A DNA stretch of 64,000 nt from Paenibacillus radicibacter. Lineage in GTDB: Bacteria; Bacillota; Bacilli; Paenibacillales; NBRC-103111. The position numbers were made by a program, and so were the translations under genes. Below are positions 15,547 to 23,041 of this stretch, piece by piece. The notes under the pieces were generated by a model, which ran no database searches, was not told the origin of the DNA, and was given only the letters and a program-made list of their open reading frames with translations. The stretch's first letter is position 1; each line of letters opens with the position of its first letter. The stretch lies in assembly GCF_024721995.1 (NCBI RefSeq), contig NZ_JANQBC010000011.1:124001-188000 (forward strand), given 5' to 3'.

Positions 15547-15575
15547 ATAGTATATCGATATGGTTGCGCTTACAA
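15547..15575 (-). promoter_or_regulatory. promoter with CcpA cre box for the hydroxylase-aldolase operon
   Basis: TTGTAA (15570-15575), a 17-base spacer and TACTAT (15547-15552). TTGTAAGCGCAACCAT (15560-15575) agrees with the cre consensus WTGNAANCGNWNNCAW at every position and covers the -35. CcpA binding should repress the operon when preferred sugars are present, which suits a catabolic role. Confidence 0.7.
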
Positions 15576-15621
15576 TTGTGTGCGGATCGCGCACCAGATA
15601 ACCCTGAGCCCCATATACAAC

Positions 15622-15675
15622 AATAAAACCCCTTACGTTGAAGAACTGTTACTTCTTCATTGTAAAGGGTTTATT
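15622..15675. terminator. bidirectional terminator
   Basis: AATAAAACCC and GGGTTTATT arms with further pairing GAAGAA / TTCTTC form a long stem-loop with A/T flanks. It ends the transcripts arriving from the island side on the minus strand. Confidence 0.65.
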
Positions 15676-15721
15676 ATACATTGGTAAAATATACAAATTG
15701 CATGGAAACTATGCGAAAAAG

Positions 15722-15753
15722 TTATGACGGAACAACAAGCGGCGTATGCTGCT
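15722..15753 (-). pseudogene. remnant of a LysR gene 3' end
   Basis: Reads QHTPLVVPS then stop, close to the end QHTPFVVPK of the LysR protein ending at 19918. At base level 15729-15753 matches 19925-19949 at 23 of 25 positions, in the same orientation. No further LysR sequence is attached. It marks the left edge of the AT-rich segment. Confidence 0.7.
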
Positions 15754-15771
15754 ACTATTTTTATATCAATA

Positions 15772-16866
15772 CTAATGTGAGGGTATTAGTATCTTCCCAT
15801 CAAATGAAATTGTCTGAATTTTTTCAAGATCTGGAAGTTGAAAAATATCCATTTCGTGCGTACCAAATCCCCCTACAAATAACTTATTATTCTCAATAAA
15901 TACAGATAATGGTTTATAAACCGAGTTTACTTCTCGAACACTATTTTTATTAATATCAATTACCGTAAAAACAGAAGTGTCTGAGGAGTGCCCAATATAT
16001 ATATTACCATTATCATCTATTGCCATGTTTTTCGGAAAATTTTGTTTAAAGTTTATTTGTTTAATTTGTTTTTTCTCCTTAAGATTCCAGATCATCAAAT
16101 GTGGGTCTAGATCTTTCATTTCATATCTTTTTAGTAATTCTTCCCGTGTTTTGGTTTCAGTTGTTGAAACTCCATTAAATAGAAAATATACAATATCATT
16201 GTTTCTCTTATCAACCATCATATAACTTGGTCCTTGAGGTTTATTTTTCATATCAATTAACAATTCTGCATTTCTAATTTGCGAGTCAATACTATAAACC
16301 CCTTTACTATCTCCTACAGCTATTGAAGCTAATATTTGATTCTTATTTAATAAAGTAAGGCTTTCATGCGGTCCAGGCATCGATACGGTTCCAGACACTT
16401 GGTCCTTTACTGTATCAATAATTAGCAATTCTAAAGTATTCCCTCCCCTAGAAAAACCTGTTTGGACAAAAGCAATTCCATCATTAGTGATACTGATTGA
16501 ACCTAAATTATTATAGGGTGATTGTATTGTAGACATTTCCCCTGTTTTAGCATTTAAAACCGCAATATAAGAAGATTTATCCCCTGGGCTATTGAGTAGA
16601 GGAATGTAAATTTTTCCATTTGGAGCAATTGCATAATCAATCGCCGTTTTTCCCAGTAGTATATTTTTACTCACTTCTAAATTTTTTGTATTTAGTATTG
16701 ACAATTTTTCTTGAAAAGGGAGCAAGACTATTCTCTCATTTTCGGTAATCGGTACACCAATAATATTAGGTTCTATTTCATGTTCTGATTGTTTCACATT
16801 ATTTGGGGTGCATCCTAATAGTAGTGTAAAAAATATTAAAAAAATAAGTTTAATGATGTATCTCAT
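15772..16866 (-). CDS. lipoprotein with predicted beta-propeller repeats
   Basis: 364 residues, exported and lipid-anchored: the signal RYIIKLIFLIFFTLLLGC ends in a lipobox Cys. The mature part has regular repeats of the type IAPNGKIYIPLLNS, ITNDGIAFVQTG and IDDNGNIYIGHSS, typical of YncE/WD40-like propellers. No catalytic motif is seen and the role is unknown. The codons are much richer in A/T than those of flanking core genes. It is the first intact gene of the segment bounded by LysR tails. Confidence 0.75.
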   Translation of the reverse strand: MRYIIKLIFLIFFTLLLGCTPNNVKQSEHEIEPNIIGVPITENERIVLLPFQEKLSILNTKNLEVSKNILLGKTAIDYAIAPNGKIYIPLLNSPGDKSSYIAVLNAKTGEMSTIQSPYNNLGSISITNDGIAFVQTGFSRGGNTLELLIIDTVKDQVSGTVSMPGPHESLTLLNKNQILASIAVGDSKGVYSIDSQIRNAELLIDMKNKPQGPSYMMVDKRNNDIVYFLFNGVSTTETKTREELLKRYEMKDLDPHLMIWNLKEKKQIKQINFKQNFPKNMAIDDNGNIYIGHSSDTSVFTVIDINKNSVREVNSVYKPLSVFIENNKLFVGGFGTHEMDIFQLPDLEKIQTISFDGKILIPSH

Positions 16867-16955
16867 TTGTTTGCAACTCCCGAGAAAATTAATAAATTCT
16901 AGTTAAGCATCTATACATCACATAGCTTAACTAGAATTTTAGATTTAATAAATAT

Positions 16956-17784
16956 TTACATCCATACTGTTATTGTTCTTGTATTTGCTGACCAGCGAAT
17001 ATCCCCAGGGGTTACAAACCACATCCCATCAGCATCAATGTTTATATTCGTAGCATCTAAAAATGCTCTGTATACTACTTTAGAGCAATACCAACTATTA
17101 TTATCATCTTTATTGGTCTCTGTTTTGTACGGCCCGGAAAATAATTGAGCAGCCTTTAACTGCCTTTTGCTTTTCTGTATCAGAAGCGGACCAAACAGAC
17201 ATTTCTCGCACTTCATCAAATTTTTTCCAATATAAAGGAGTCTCCCATTGCATACCATCTGTGCCACTAGCATCTTTAACATTTGCTGTTCTAATTGAAT
17301 AACTAAATTCACTTACATTGCGATCTACGTCAAACAACCCAGCATGACAATAATCACCACTAACTAGCCATGAACACCACCAAGCACTTGTTTCAGAATA
17401 TCCTAGTAGAACCGCACCTCGGCCAGTCCCTACACCTGTAAAAGAGTTTCCAGCTGATGCAGTAGCTCTAGCTTGATCATTGCTATCACTTCTCTTTTCA
17501 GTTAAAAACTTTTCTTGTTCTTTAACTAGATCATCTTCATTTTTTGCCAAAAATTGTGCGTAAGATTTTTCATTTCTCTCTTTAAGTATTTTTTTTGAAT
17601 CTTCTAAACTCATTCCAGGGGAAGGAACTATTTTCACTCCATCAATTCCCTCATTTAAAGTTGATACCTCTAACTTTGGACTTGAAACTTTTTCCTCTTC
17701 CTTTGACTCCGAAGATGCAAATACAGACGACGACATAGAAAATAACAAAATGAAACTGAACATCAATATTACTAATTTCTTCAT
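16956..17784 (-). pseudogene. secreted YiiX/NlpC-P60-like cysteine hydrolase, frameshifted
   Basis: The start ATG 17784 follows AAAGGTAGG and a signal peptide (KKLVILMFSFILLFSMSSSVFA). The mature part reads GNSFTGVGTGRGAVLLGY, DYCHAGLFDVDR and, after a frame change, SWYCSKVVYRAFLDATN and WFVTPGDIRWS. The His of CHAGLFD and Cys of WYCSKVVYRAF fit the catalytic pair of YiiX-like permuted papain-fold hydrolases. The two halves lie in different frames; the shift is near 17150-17170 (…EKQKA / KAAQLFSGPYKTETN). It is either a natural single-base mutation or a sequence error. One base more or less restores about 276 residues. Confidence 0.72.
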
Positions 17785-18068
17785 ACTATACCTACCTTTC
17801 ATTGATATTAGAACACTAATTTATATTACATTATTTTACATAATGTTGTAAATATATTCATATATATTACTTTTTTGTGTTATTTCAACAAAAATTTCAG
17901 TGAATATTTTATGCTCTACACCAAAATTAGTACATGAATCTAAAATCGGCTTTAAGCATTCGCCCACAGTTACATTCAACTAATGTGAGTAATGCTTATA
18001 ATGAGATAATCTTTATCATTAAGTGAGACTTTGCGTTAATTTCATGGTTATATTTGATACTAATTTTC
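17785..18068. other. AT-rich non-coding stretch with a Fur-box-like palindrome
   Basis: No gene is seen. AGATAATCTTTATCA at 18004-18018 matches the 7-1-7 Fur pattern TGATAATnATTATCA at 13 of the 14 defined positions less one, that is with two mismatches. The background is AT-rich, so chance is possible. Confidence 0.3.
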
Positions 18069-18356
18069 GAACACCAGAAGAGAATCAACTGCTAGCTTTA
18101 AGGAAAGAGAACTAGCCTTTAAAGATGGAGAACGATATTTTAAAGTAAGCCGGTTGAAGATAATGTGACGAGTCTAATCATCGAGATATTCAAAAATAAC
18201 CGTAATGTGTATGGTCCTAGGAAAATCAAATCTGTACTTCACGGACTCGGTATCACAGTGTCCAGACGACGTATAGGACGAATAATGAACGAATAAGGAC
18301 TTGTTTCTACCTACACGATCGATCAATTTAAGCCACAGAGATCGTCCTGTAACTTG
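18069..18356 (+). mobile_element. IS3-family transposase remnant
   Basis: 18069-18131 translates to TPEENQLLALRKEN*PLKMENDILK, the end of an IS3 OrfA. 18168-18356 translates to SLIIEIFKNNRNVYGPRKIK, then GITVSRRRIGRIMNE, a stop and GLVSTYTIDQFKPQRSSCN, the start of OrfB (HTH_21 region). Stop codons interrupt it, the catalytic DDE core is missing, and the part between the two pieces is shortened. It is a dead element. Confidence 0.8.
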
Positions 18357-18798
18357 AATTCCTGCTTTATTGATTTGCCATGCAAGCGATGCTTGAACAT
18401 CAGGGTCTAGAAATACGCGATCTAATGCACTTATTCCTTCTGACGCGTCGTCCATCCTTCTACTTGAAAGTTTCCATTCGGATATACTTACACATAACCA
18501 CATTGTGACGCAATACCTACTGCTCCTTTACTCCAATACGGGATTTCATCTGCAATACAGCTTGATCCCCTTTACTTGTAAATCTCGTTAGCCTAGCTAG
18601 GATCACTACTATCTCATGGTGACTAATTAATTAGTTTTTTGTAAAACAATATTAGGTAATGTTATTTAAACCAACAAAATACGCTTTTCAGATGTGACAT
18701 TACCTCAACTTTCGGTGCGACCAAACGTAGGTTGAGTTAACCACTAAATATTTCAAACTTTTAAATTATATAAATATAATGCTATTGTTCAAATAGAA
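18357..18798. other. non-coding stretch, no gene recognised
   Basis: Probably decayed sequence beside the IS remnant. The arms AGGTAATGT (about 18653) and ACATTACCT (about 18698) are complementary across some 35 bases. A minus-strand open frame here has no ribosome site and overlaps the IS remnant, so it is not called. Confidence 0.4.
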
Positions 18799-18840
18799 AA
18801 AAGTGAGAGTATGGGTGTAATTCCCCATACCGTCACTTTT
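18799..18840. terminator. terminator, usable on both strands
   Basis: AAAAGTGA..TATGGG and CCCATA..TCACTTTT arms are complementary, with A- and T-runs at the ends. It follows the exported-protein gene at 18884 on the minus strand. Confidence 0.8.
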
Positions 18841-18883
18841 AGTTTAAAATATATTTTTTATTCAGAAAAACTGGTTGAATGAA

Positions 18884-19489
18884 CTAATTTACTTTCTGGA
18901 CAGCCCCATCTTCTATCGCTGTTGTATATTTCTTTAAAACAGATTCACGAAGAATTTTGAACCTGTCATCATGAGATTCCAACGATATTTCTCGTGTATC
19001 TTGACCGTCAATATTAATCTTACCTTGATTCACAGCATGAATCCAATAGGCTTGCCTTTCATTAGACCAATTCAAGAAGAGAATATATTTTTTTCCTGGG
19101 ATAAGTGGAGTATAACCTTCACCTAGTATTTTTGTTCTCCCTGGATTCAATCCATTATCTACTGTAAAAAATCTTTCAATAACAGCTAAGTTTTCTAATG
19201 AGTTTGTATTGTCATTAGAGTTTTTATAAATTTTGTCCACCGTGACATTGGTTATTGTATACGAGTCATTATACTCTCCGCCCTCAAATACTTCTTTATT
19301 ATCAGTGGTAGGAGTTACTGATACAATTAGTGATACTTCATCAGATAACTTATCTGCATCATCGTATACTGCATGATCATAGAAGATACCTATTTTTTCA
19401 TCAACAATTCTTTGGTCAGCTATGAAGTAGCTAGCTCCGAGTATTCCTAATGATAAAATGGAATATGCGATCAATTTTTTAGCTTTCAT
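18884..19489 (-). CDS. exported protein of unknown function
   Basis: 201 residues. The N-terminus KKLIAYSILSLGILGASYFIA is a signal peptide or single anchor. The outside part is acidic and Asn/Asp-rich with strand-like segments (EVSLIVSVTPTTDN, SYTITNVTVDKIYKNS, GKKYILFLNWSNERQAYWIHAVNQGKINID). The latter resembles small extracellular beta-barrel domains, but I do not recognise a family. The start follows AAAGGGG. It lies 21 bases after the broken metalloprotease gene, possibly once one transcription unit. Confidence 0.7.
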   Translation of the reverse strand: MKAKKLIAYSILSLGILGASYFIADQRIVDEKIGIFYDHAVYDDADKLSDEVSLIVSVTPTTDNKEVFEGGEYNDSYTITNVTVDKIYKNSNDNTNSLENLAVIERFFTVDNGLNPGRTKILGEGYTPLIPGKKYILFLNWSNERQAYWIHAVNQGKINIDGQDTREISLESHDDRFKILRESVLKKYTTAIEDGAVQKVN

Positions 19490-19510
19490 TTCAAGACCCC
19501 TTTCTGCTTT

Positions 19511-19915
19511 CTAATATTTATAAGCTAAGTGTGCTGCATCTTCTGAAGTCGGGTAGGCTAAACTTTTTTGCCCAGATCGCATCCAATGAGCATATTGATG
19601 TGGTCTTAAACCTTCCTCAAAATGACCTAATCCAAGTGCATGACCAAATTCATGACCAGTTGTTTTTGTTCTTTCAATCGCAGAATAATTACTATCTGCC
19701 ATATTACCTGCATCTAATCGAATTCTCGTCATATCATAATTCACACCTGCTTTAACAGAAGATAGACCAATTGGAGTTAATGATCCATTTGATTCTCTTT
19801 TAAAAAAATCAGCTGTACCATAAGTTCCAGAACCAAGAGTTCGATTAATAGCATAAACTTTTATTTGTGCTTTTGACATAATTCGGTCACTTCGATGAAT
19901 AGAAACACAAAGTTC
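19511..19915 (-). pseudogene. matrixin-like zinc metalloprotease, N-terminus lost
   Basis: The C-terminal catalytic part is present: GHEFGHALGLGHF gives the full HExxHxxGxxH zinc site, preceded by KVYAINRTLGSGTYGTADFF and followed by HWMRSGQ as a probable Met-turn. There is no signal peptide, propeptide, start codon with ribosome site or promoter. Going upstream, the frame runs straight into the end of the LysR gene. The recombination point is therefore close to 19918. It is probably inactive, though ATG 19879 could give a short product. Confidence 0.75.
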
Positions 19916-19917
19916 TC

Positions 19918-20814
19918 CTATTTGGGAACAACAAATGGCGTATGCTGCTGTACATAAGAGATAAAAGCGCGGGCGGCGTAGGATTGGTAACGGTCTTTGC
20001 GATAGATGAGTGCCCACTCCCATGCAATATGTGGCTTAGCAATGGGGATTGCATGTACTCGTTTATTGTTCAATTTGGCAGCCATCGATTTGGGAACAAG
20101 GGATACGCCGAATTCTGTTGCGACCATCTCACACACCAAATCCCACATTGTGGACATGTATGCGGCCTTTGGCTCAAATCCTGCCTGTCGACATGCTTGC
20201 ATCGCTACATCATGCAGCGCGAATTCTTCCGAAAACAGAATGAAAGACTCTTCCTGACATTCGATTAGCTCGATTGATTCGCGTCCCGCAAGCCGATGCT
20301 TCCGATCTACAATGAGCACGAGTTCTTCCGCATGGAGAAACACAGTTTCAAATATTTCCGTATCAACAGGAAGCACCGTAACACCAAAGTCTATTTCCCC
20401 TTTAGCAACATTCGCTTCCACATGCTTGGCACTATATTCGGCAAGCTGAATGTCGATACGGGGAAACTCTTTTTTGAAATTAGCCATAATCTTCGGAAAA
20501 AGCAATGCGCCTACAGTCGGCAGCAGTCCCATCTTCACCTTACCACGCTTGACGTGAACCAGCTCATTCACCGAGTCCGACAAGTCGTCCATCGATTGAA
20601 TAATTCGAACCGCTTGCTCATACACAAGTGCGCCTGCATCGGTCAACTCCACCTCGCGCTCTGAACGATCCAGAAGCTGCACACCTAGCTGATCTTCCAA
20701 AGTCTTTATCATCTTACTAATCGAAGGCTGCGAGACGAGCAGCGTCTGCGAAGCTTTCGTAAAGTTCTTCTGTCTGGCTACTTCTACAAAATATTGAAGC
20801 TGTCGAATGTCCAT
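19918..20814 (-). CDS. LysR-family transcriptional regulator (CidR/YwbI-like)
   Basis: 298 residues, complete. N-terminal winged helix: MDIRQLQYFVEVARQKNFTK, ASQTLLVSQPSISKMIKTLE, LGVQLLDRSEREVELTDAG; then a periplasmic-binding-like effector domain (GLLPTVGALLFPKIMANFKKEFP). Start ATG 20814 follows AAGGAG. Similarity in memory is to YwbI/CidR, which control holin-like or overflow-metabolism genes. No obvious target remains beside it; the segment downstream looks inserted. A second copy of its last codons lies at 15722-15753. Confidence 0.88.
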   Translation of the reverse strand: MDIRQLQYFVEVARQKNFTKASQTLLVSQPSISKMIKTLEDQLGVQLLDRSEREVELTDAGALVYEQAVRIIQSMDDLSDSVNELVHVKRGKVKMGLLPTVGALLFPKIMANFKKEFPRIDIQLAEYSAKHVEANVAKGEIDFGVTVLPVDTEIFETVFLHAEELVLIVDRKHRLAGRESIELIECQEESFILFSEEFALHDVAMQACRQAGFEPKAAYMSTMWDLVCEMVATEFGVSLVPKSMAAKLNNKRVHAIPIAKPHIAWEWALIYRKDRYQSYAARAFISYVQQHTPFVVPK

Positions 20815-20866
20815 GACGTTGACTCCTTATTCCAAGGGGTTAAATTTTATCATTATCCTATTGGAT

Positions 20867-21310
20867 TCAATCATATCGCAAAGCAAAAAATAAAAAAAAA
20901 AAAATAGCCAACAATGGAATCACTATCCCTACTGCACCAGCTATTGCGGTCTTCATCCAGAACTTGCGCTCTTTCAGAAACAACCATTCACTATAGCCGT
21001 TCTCACCTACCCCATGCAATTGAATCAGCGGTTCCATGTTAAACGCAACAAGTTGAAGTTCCACTCGATTGGATTCCGCATAGTTCTCGAACAACGCTCT
21101 CACTTCATCTAGATAAGAGTGGTTCAGATAGACAGTAAGCTTCACAAGTTTGACGTCTGCTTCATCTAGTACATCCATTAATTCCTCTAAGATTTGACTG
21201 ATTTCAGCTTCAGGATTTTCGATATATTGGTTCGGAGATTGTGTTGGTCCATCTACTAGAATCATCTTTTTTATATGCGTCATTTGAAAATGATACGTTT
21301 TATCGTCCAT
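20867..21310 (-). CDS. uncharacterised tail-anchored protein
   Basis: 147 residues, not recognised. A cytoplasmic alpha/beta N-terminal part of about 115 residues is followed by one C-terminal membrane helix (TAIAGAVGIVIPLLAIFFFLFFALRYD). The codons for FFF lie in a run of 13 T (20892-20904, minus strand). Slippage there would change the last residues. Start ATG 21310 follows TTGGAGA. It is upstream of LysR on the same strand, with about 50 bases between. Confidence 0.65.
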   Translation of the reverse strand: MDDKTYHFQMTHIKKMILVDGPTQSPNQYIENPEAEISQILEELMDVLDEADVKLVKLTVYLNHSYLDEVRALFENYAESNRVELQLVAFNMEPLIQLHGVGENGYSEWLFLKERKFWMKTAIAGAVGIVIPLLAIFFFLFFALRYD

Positions 21311-21401
21311 ATAGTAATCTCCAACATTCGAATGGATTGAAATTCAATTTATTTCATCCATATTATACCATTACCTCTTAACACCTTACATCCATAATAT
21401 T

Positions 21402-21429
21402 AAAAAAAGAGCGCCAACATTGGCACCCT
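21402..21429 (-). terminator. terminator of the HbpS/GlcG-like gene
   Basis: On the minus strand GTGCCAA pairs with TTGGCGC, followed by CTC and T7. Confidence 0.75.
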
Positions 21430-21443
21430 TCACCTCGCTATCT

Positions 21444-21851
21444 CTACTTCAAGATTTCAATCGCAGCCATTGCGCAGCGAATATCTTGCTCGACCGTACC
21501 CCCACTTACACCAATCGCTCCAATTAACCTACCTTCCGAATTTCGAATCGGAACACCGCCACCGAAGATGACCATACGACCACCTAGGTTATATTGTAAG
21601 CCATACAATTCTGCACCAGGCGCGCACAATTTCCCAAGCTCATCTGTTCCTACGCGATTGAAGAGCGCCGAATAGGCTTTATCCTGCGCTAAGGTAATGC
21701 TTACGATTTCCGCATCACCATGCCGTTTGAATCCACTAAGATAACCTGCTTCATCCACCGTAGCGACGGAAATTCGAATCCCTAATCGATCGCTTTCCGC
21801 GATCGCCTCATCTAGCAGCTTTGTAATATCTAGTTCAGTTATTCTCTTCAT
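21444..21851 (-). CDS. HbpS/GlcG (DUF336) family heme-binding-like protein
   Basis: 135-residue cytoplasmic protein covering the whole GlcG/HbpS domain: ISVATVDEAGYLSGFKRHGDA, TLAQDKAYSAL and GGGVPIRNSEGRLIGAIGVSGGTVEQD. Family members bind heme or cobalamin, or act as small sensory or accessory proteins. Here there is no signal peptide and no sensor kinase neighbour. The start follows GGAGTGATTAGGA. It is a single-gene unit with its own terminator; the ligand is not known. Confidence 0.87.
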   Translation of the reverse strand: MKRITELDITKLLDEAIAESDRLGIRISVATVDEAGYLSGFKRHGDAEIVSITLAQDKAYSALFNRVGTDELGKLCAPGAELYGLQYNLGGRMVIFGGGVPIRNSEGRLIGAIGVSGGTVEQDIRCAMAAIEILK

Positions 21852-21999
21852 TCCTAATCACTCCACATCAAAGAAAATCTTAAATAAATTCCTACCTCTC
21901 CACTTCAAAATTTTTCATAGCTGCATGGACAAATCATTTTACATAGAGTCAATTTATTCCCATGAATTATTGTACAAAATGTATATCGAATCACATGCA

Positions 22000-22050
22000 A
22001 AAAGAGAGCATCTCAGCGCCTTATCCAAGGCTACTAAAACACTCTCTTAC
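22000..22050 (-). terminator. terminator after ypcP
   Basis: AAGAGAG and GCTCTCTT arms enclose an inner stem GCCTT / AAGGC, followed by TTTTTG on the minus strand. Confidence 0.75.
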
Positions 22051-22084
22051 TTGCTTGCAATTACTTATATGTCATGCAATCTAC

Positions 22085-22957
22085 TTAGCCGATCAACTTC
22101 ATCAAGCTGCCAAACTCAAGCTCTTCAAACTTGCTATGCACGCGCTCTGTATCCACTGCCCATGTGCAACCGTTAAAGTCGCATTCAACTGGAACATCAC
22201 AGCGTATTGTTGCCAGATCACGAGATAAATGCAGCATATCCAGCTCTGCTTCGATCTTACCTCTTACGCCTTTAGGCAGTAAATGCAAATTCTCCAACAT
22301 GCCCTCAATCGTTGCATACTCTTGAATCAGCTTCAGCGCTGTCTTCTCCCCGATACCTTTAACACCTGGGTAATTATCGCTCGTATCGCCCATTAGGCCC
22401 TTCATATCAATGACTTGACGAGCCGTAAGCCCTTTATCTTCAAGCAAGAACTCCGGTGTATATACCGCGTAGTTGCCTTGACCTTTTTTCATAATAATGA
22501 CATGAACGTTATCATTTACGAGCTGTAACATATCATGATCACCAGTTAGAATATGCACGTGCGCATGTTCACTATATTGACCAGCAAGTGTACCGATGCA
22601 ATCATCTGCTTCATAGCCATGTATGCCAACATTCGGAACGCCGAATGCATCAACGACTTCTTTAACAAGATCGAACTGCGGAATGAGGTCTTCTGGAGCG
22701 CTTGGACGGTTCGCTTTGTAACCATCGAATTTCTCCGTACGGAAAGTTGTACTGCCCATATCCCAACAACACACAACATGTGTCGGATTGAACGCACCCA
22801 CCGCATCCATAAAGTAGCGAATAAAGCCATACACCGCATTCGTCGGCATACCTGCCTTCGTCTTACGGATAAAGCCGCCATAGGAATTTGCAAAGTAAGC
22901 ACGGAATAGAAGTGCCATACCGTCTACTAACAAGATCGATTGTTTATTTTCACTCAA
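22085..22957 (-). CDS. ypcP: 5'-3' exonuclease, YpcP type (PolI N-domain-like)
   Basis: 290 residues, equivalent to the flap endonuclease/5'-3' exonuclease domain of DNA polymerase I without a polymerase part. Acidic metal sites are visible: LLVDGMALLFRAYF, VVCCWDMG, GYEADDCIGTLA, LTGDHDMLQLV and GLMGDTSDNYPGVKGIGEKTA (helix-hairpin-helix). It removes RNA primers or flaps, and overlaps in role with PolA in B. subtilis. The start is TTG 22957, set by GAAGGAGAG seven bases away. Confidence 0.92.
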   Translation of the reverse strand: MSENKQSILLVDGMALLFRAYFANSYGGFIRKTKAGMPTNAVYGFIRYFMDAVGAFNPTHVVCCWDMGSTTFRTEKFDGYKANRPSAPEDLIPQFDLVKEVVDAFGVPNVGIHGYEADDCIGTLAGQYSEHAHVHILTGDHDMLQLVNDNVHVIIMKKGQGNYAVYTPEFLLEDKGLTARQVIDMKGLMGDTSDNYPGVKGIGEKTALKLIQEYATIEGMLENLHLLPKGVRGKIEAELDMLHLSRDLATIRCDVPVECDFNGCTWAVDTERVHSKFEELEFGSLMKLIG

Positions 22958-23041
22958 AATGAATCTCTCCTTCGTTTACCTCTTACTATTATATCATAAG
23001 GAGAGCTTCCAAAACCTTAGCAGAAATTCCAAGCCATACAA

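Noticed and set aside
15681-15899. Plus-strand 72-codon frame
   Set aside because: It crosses the LysR tail remnant and the lipoprotein gene end; no ribosome site.
18174-18503. Minus-strand 109-codon frame
   Set aside because: It overlaps the IS3 remnant on the other strand, has no ribosome site and no recognisable domain.
15722-19949. Prophage or integrative element
   Set aside because: No integrase, capsid, replication or conjugation gene is visible; only direct repeats and an IS3 relic.
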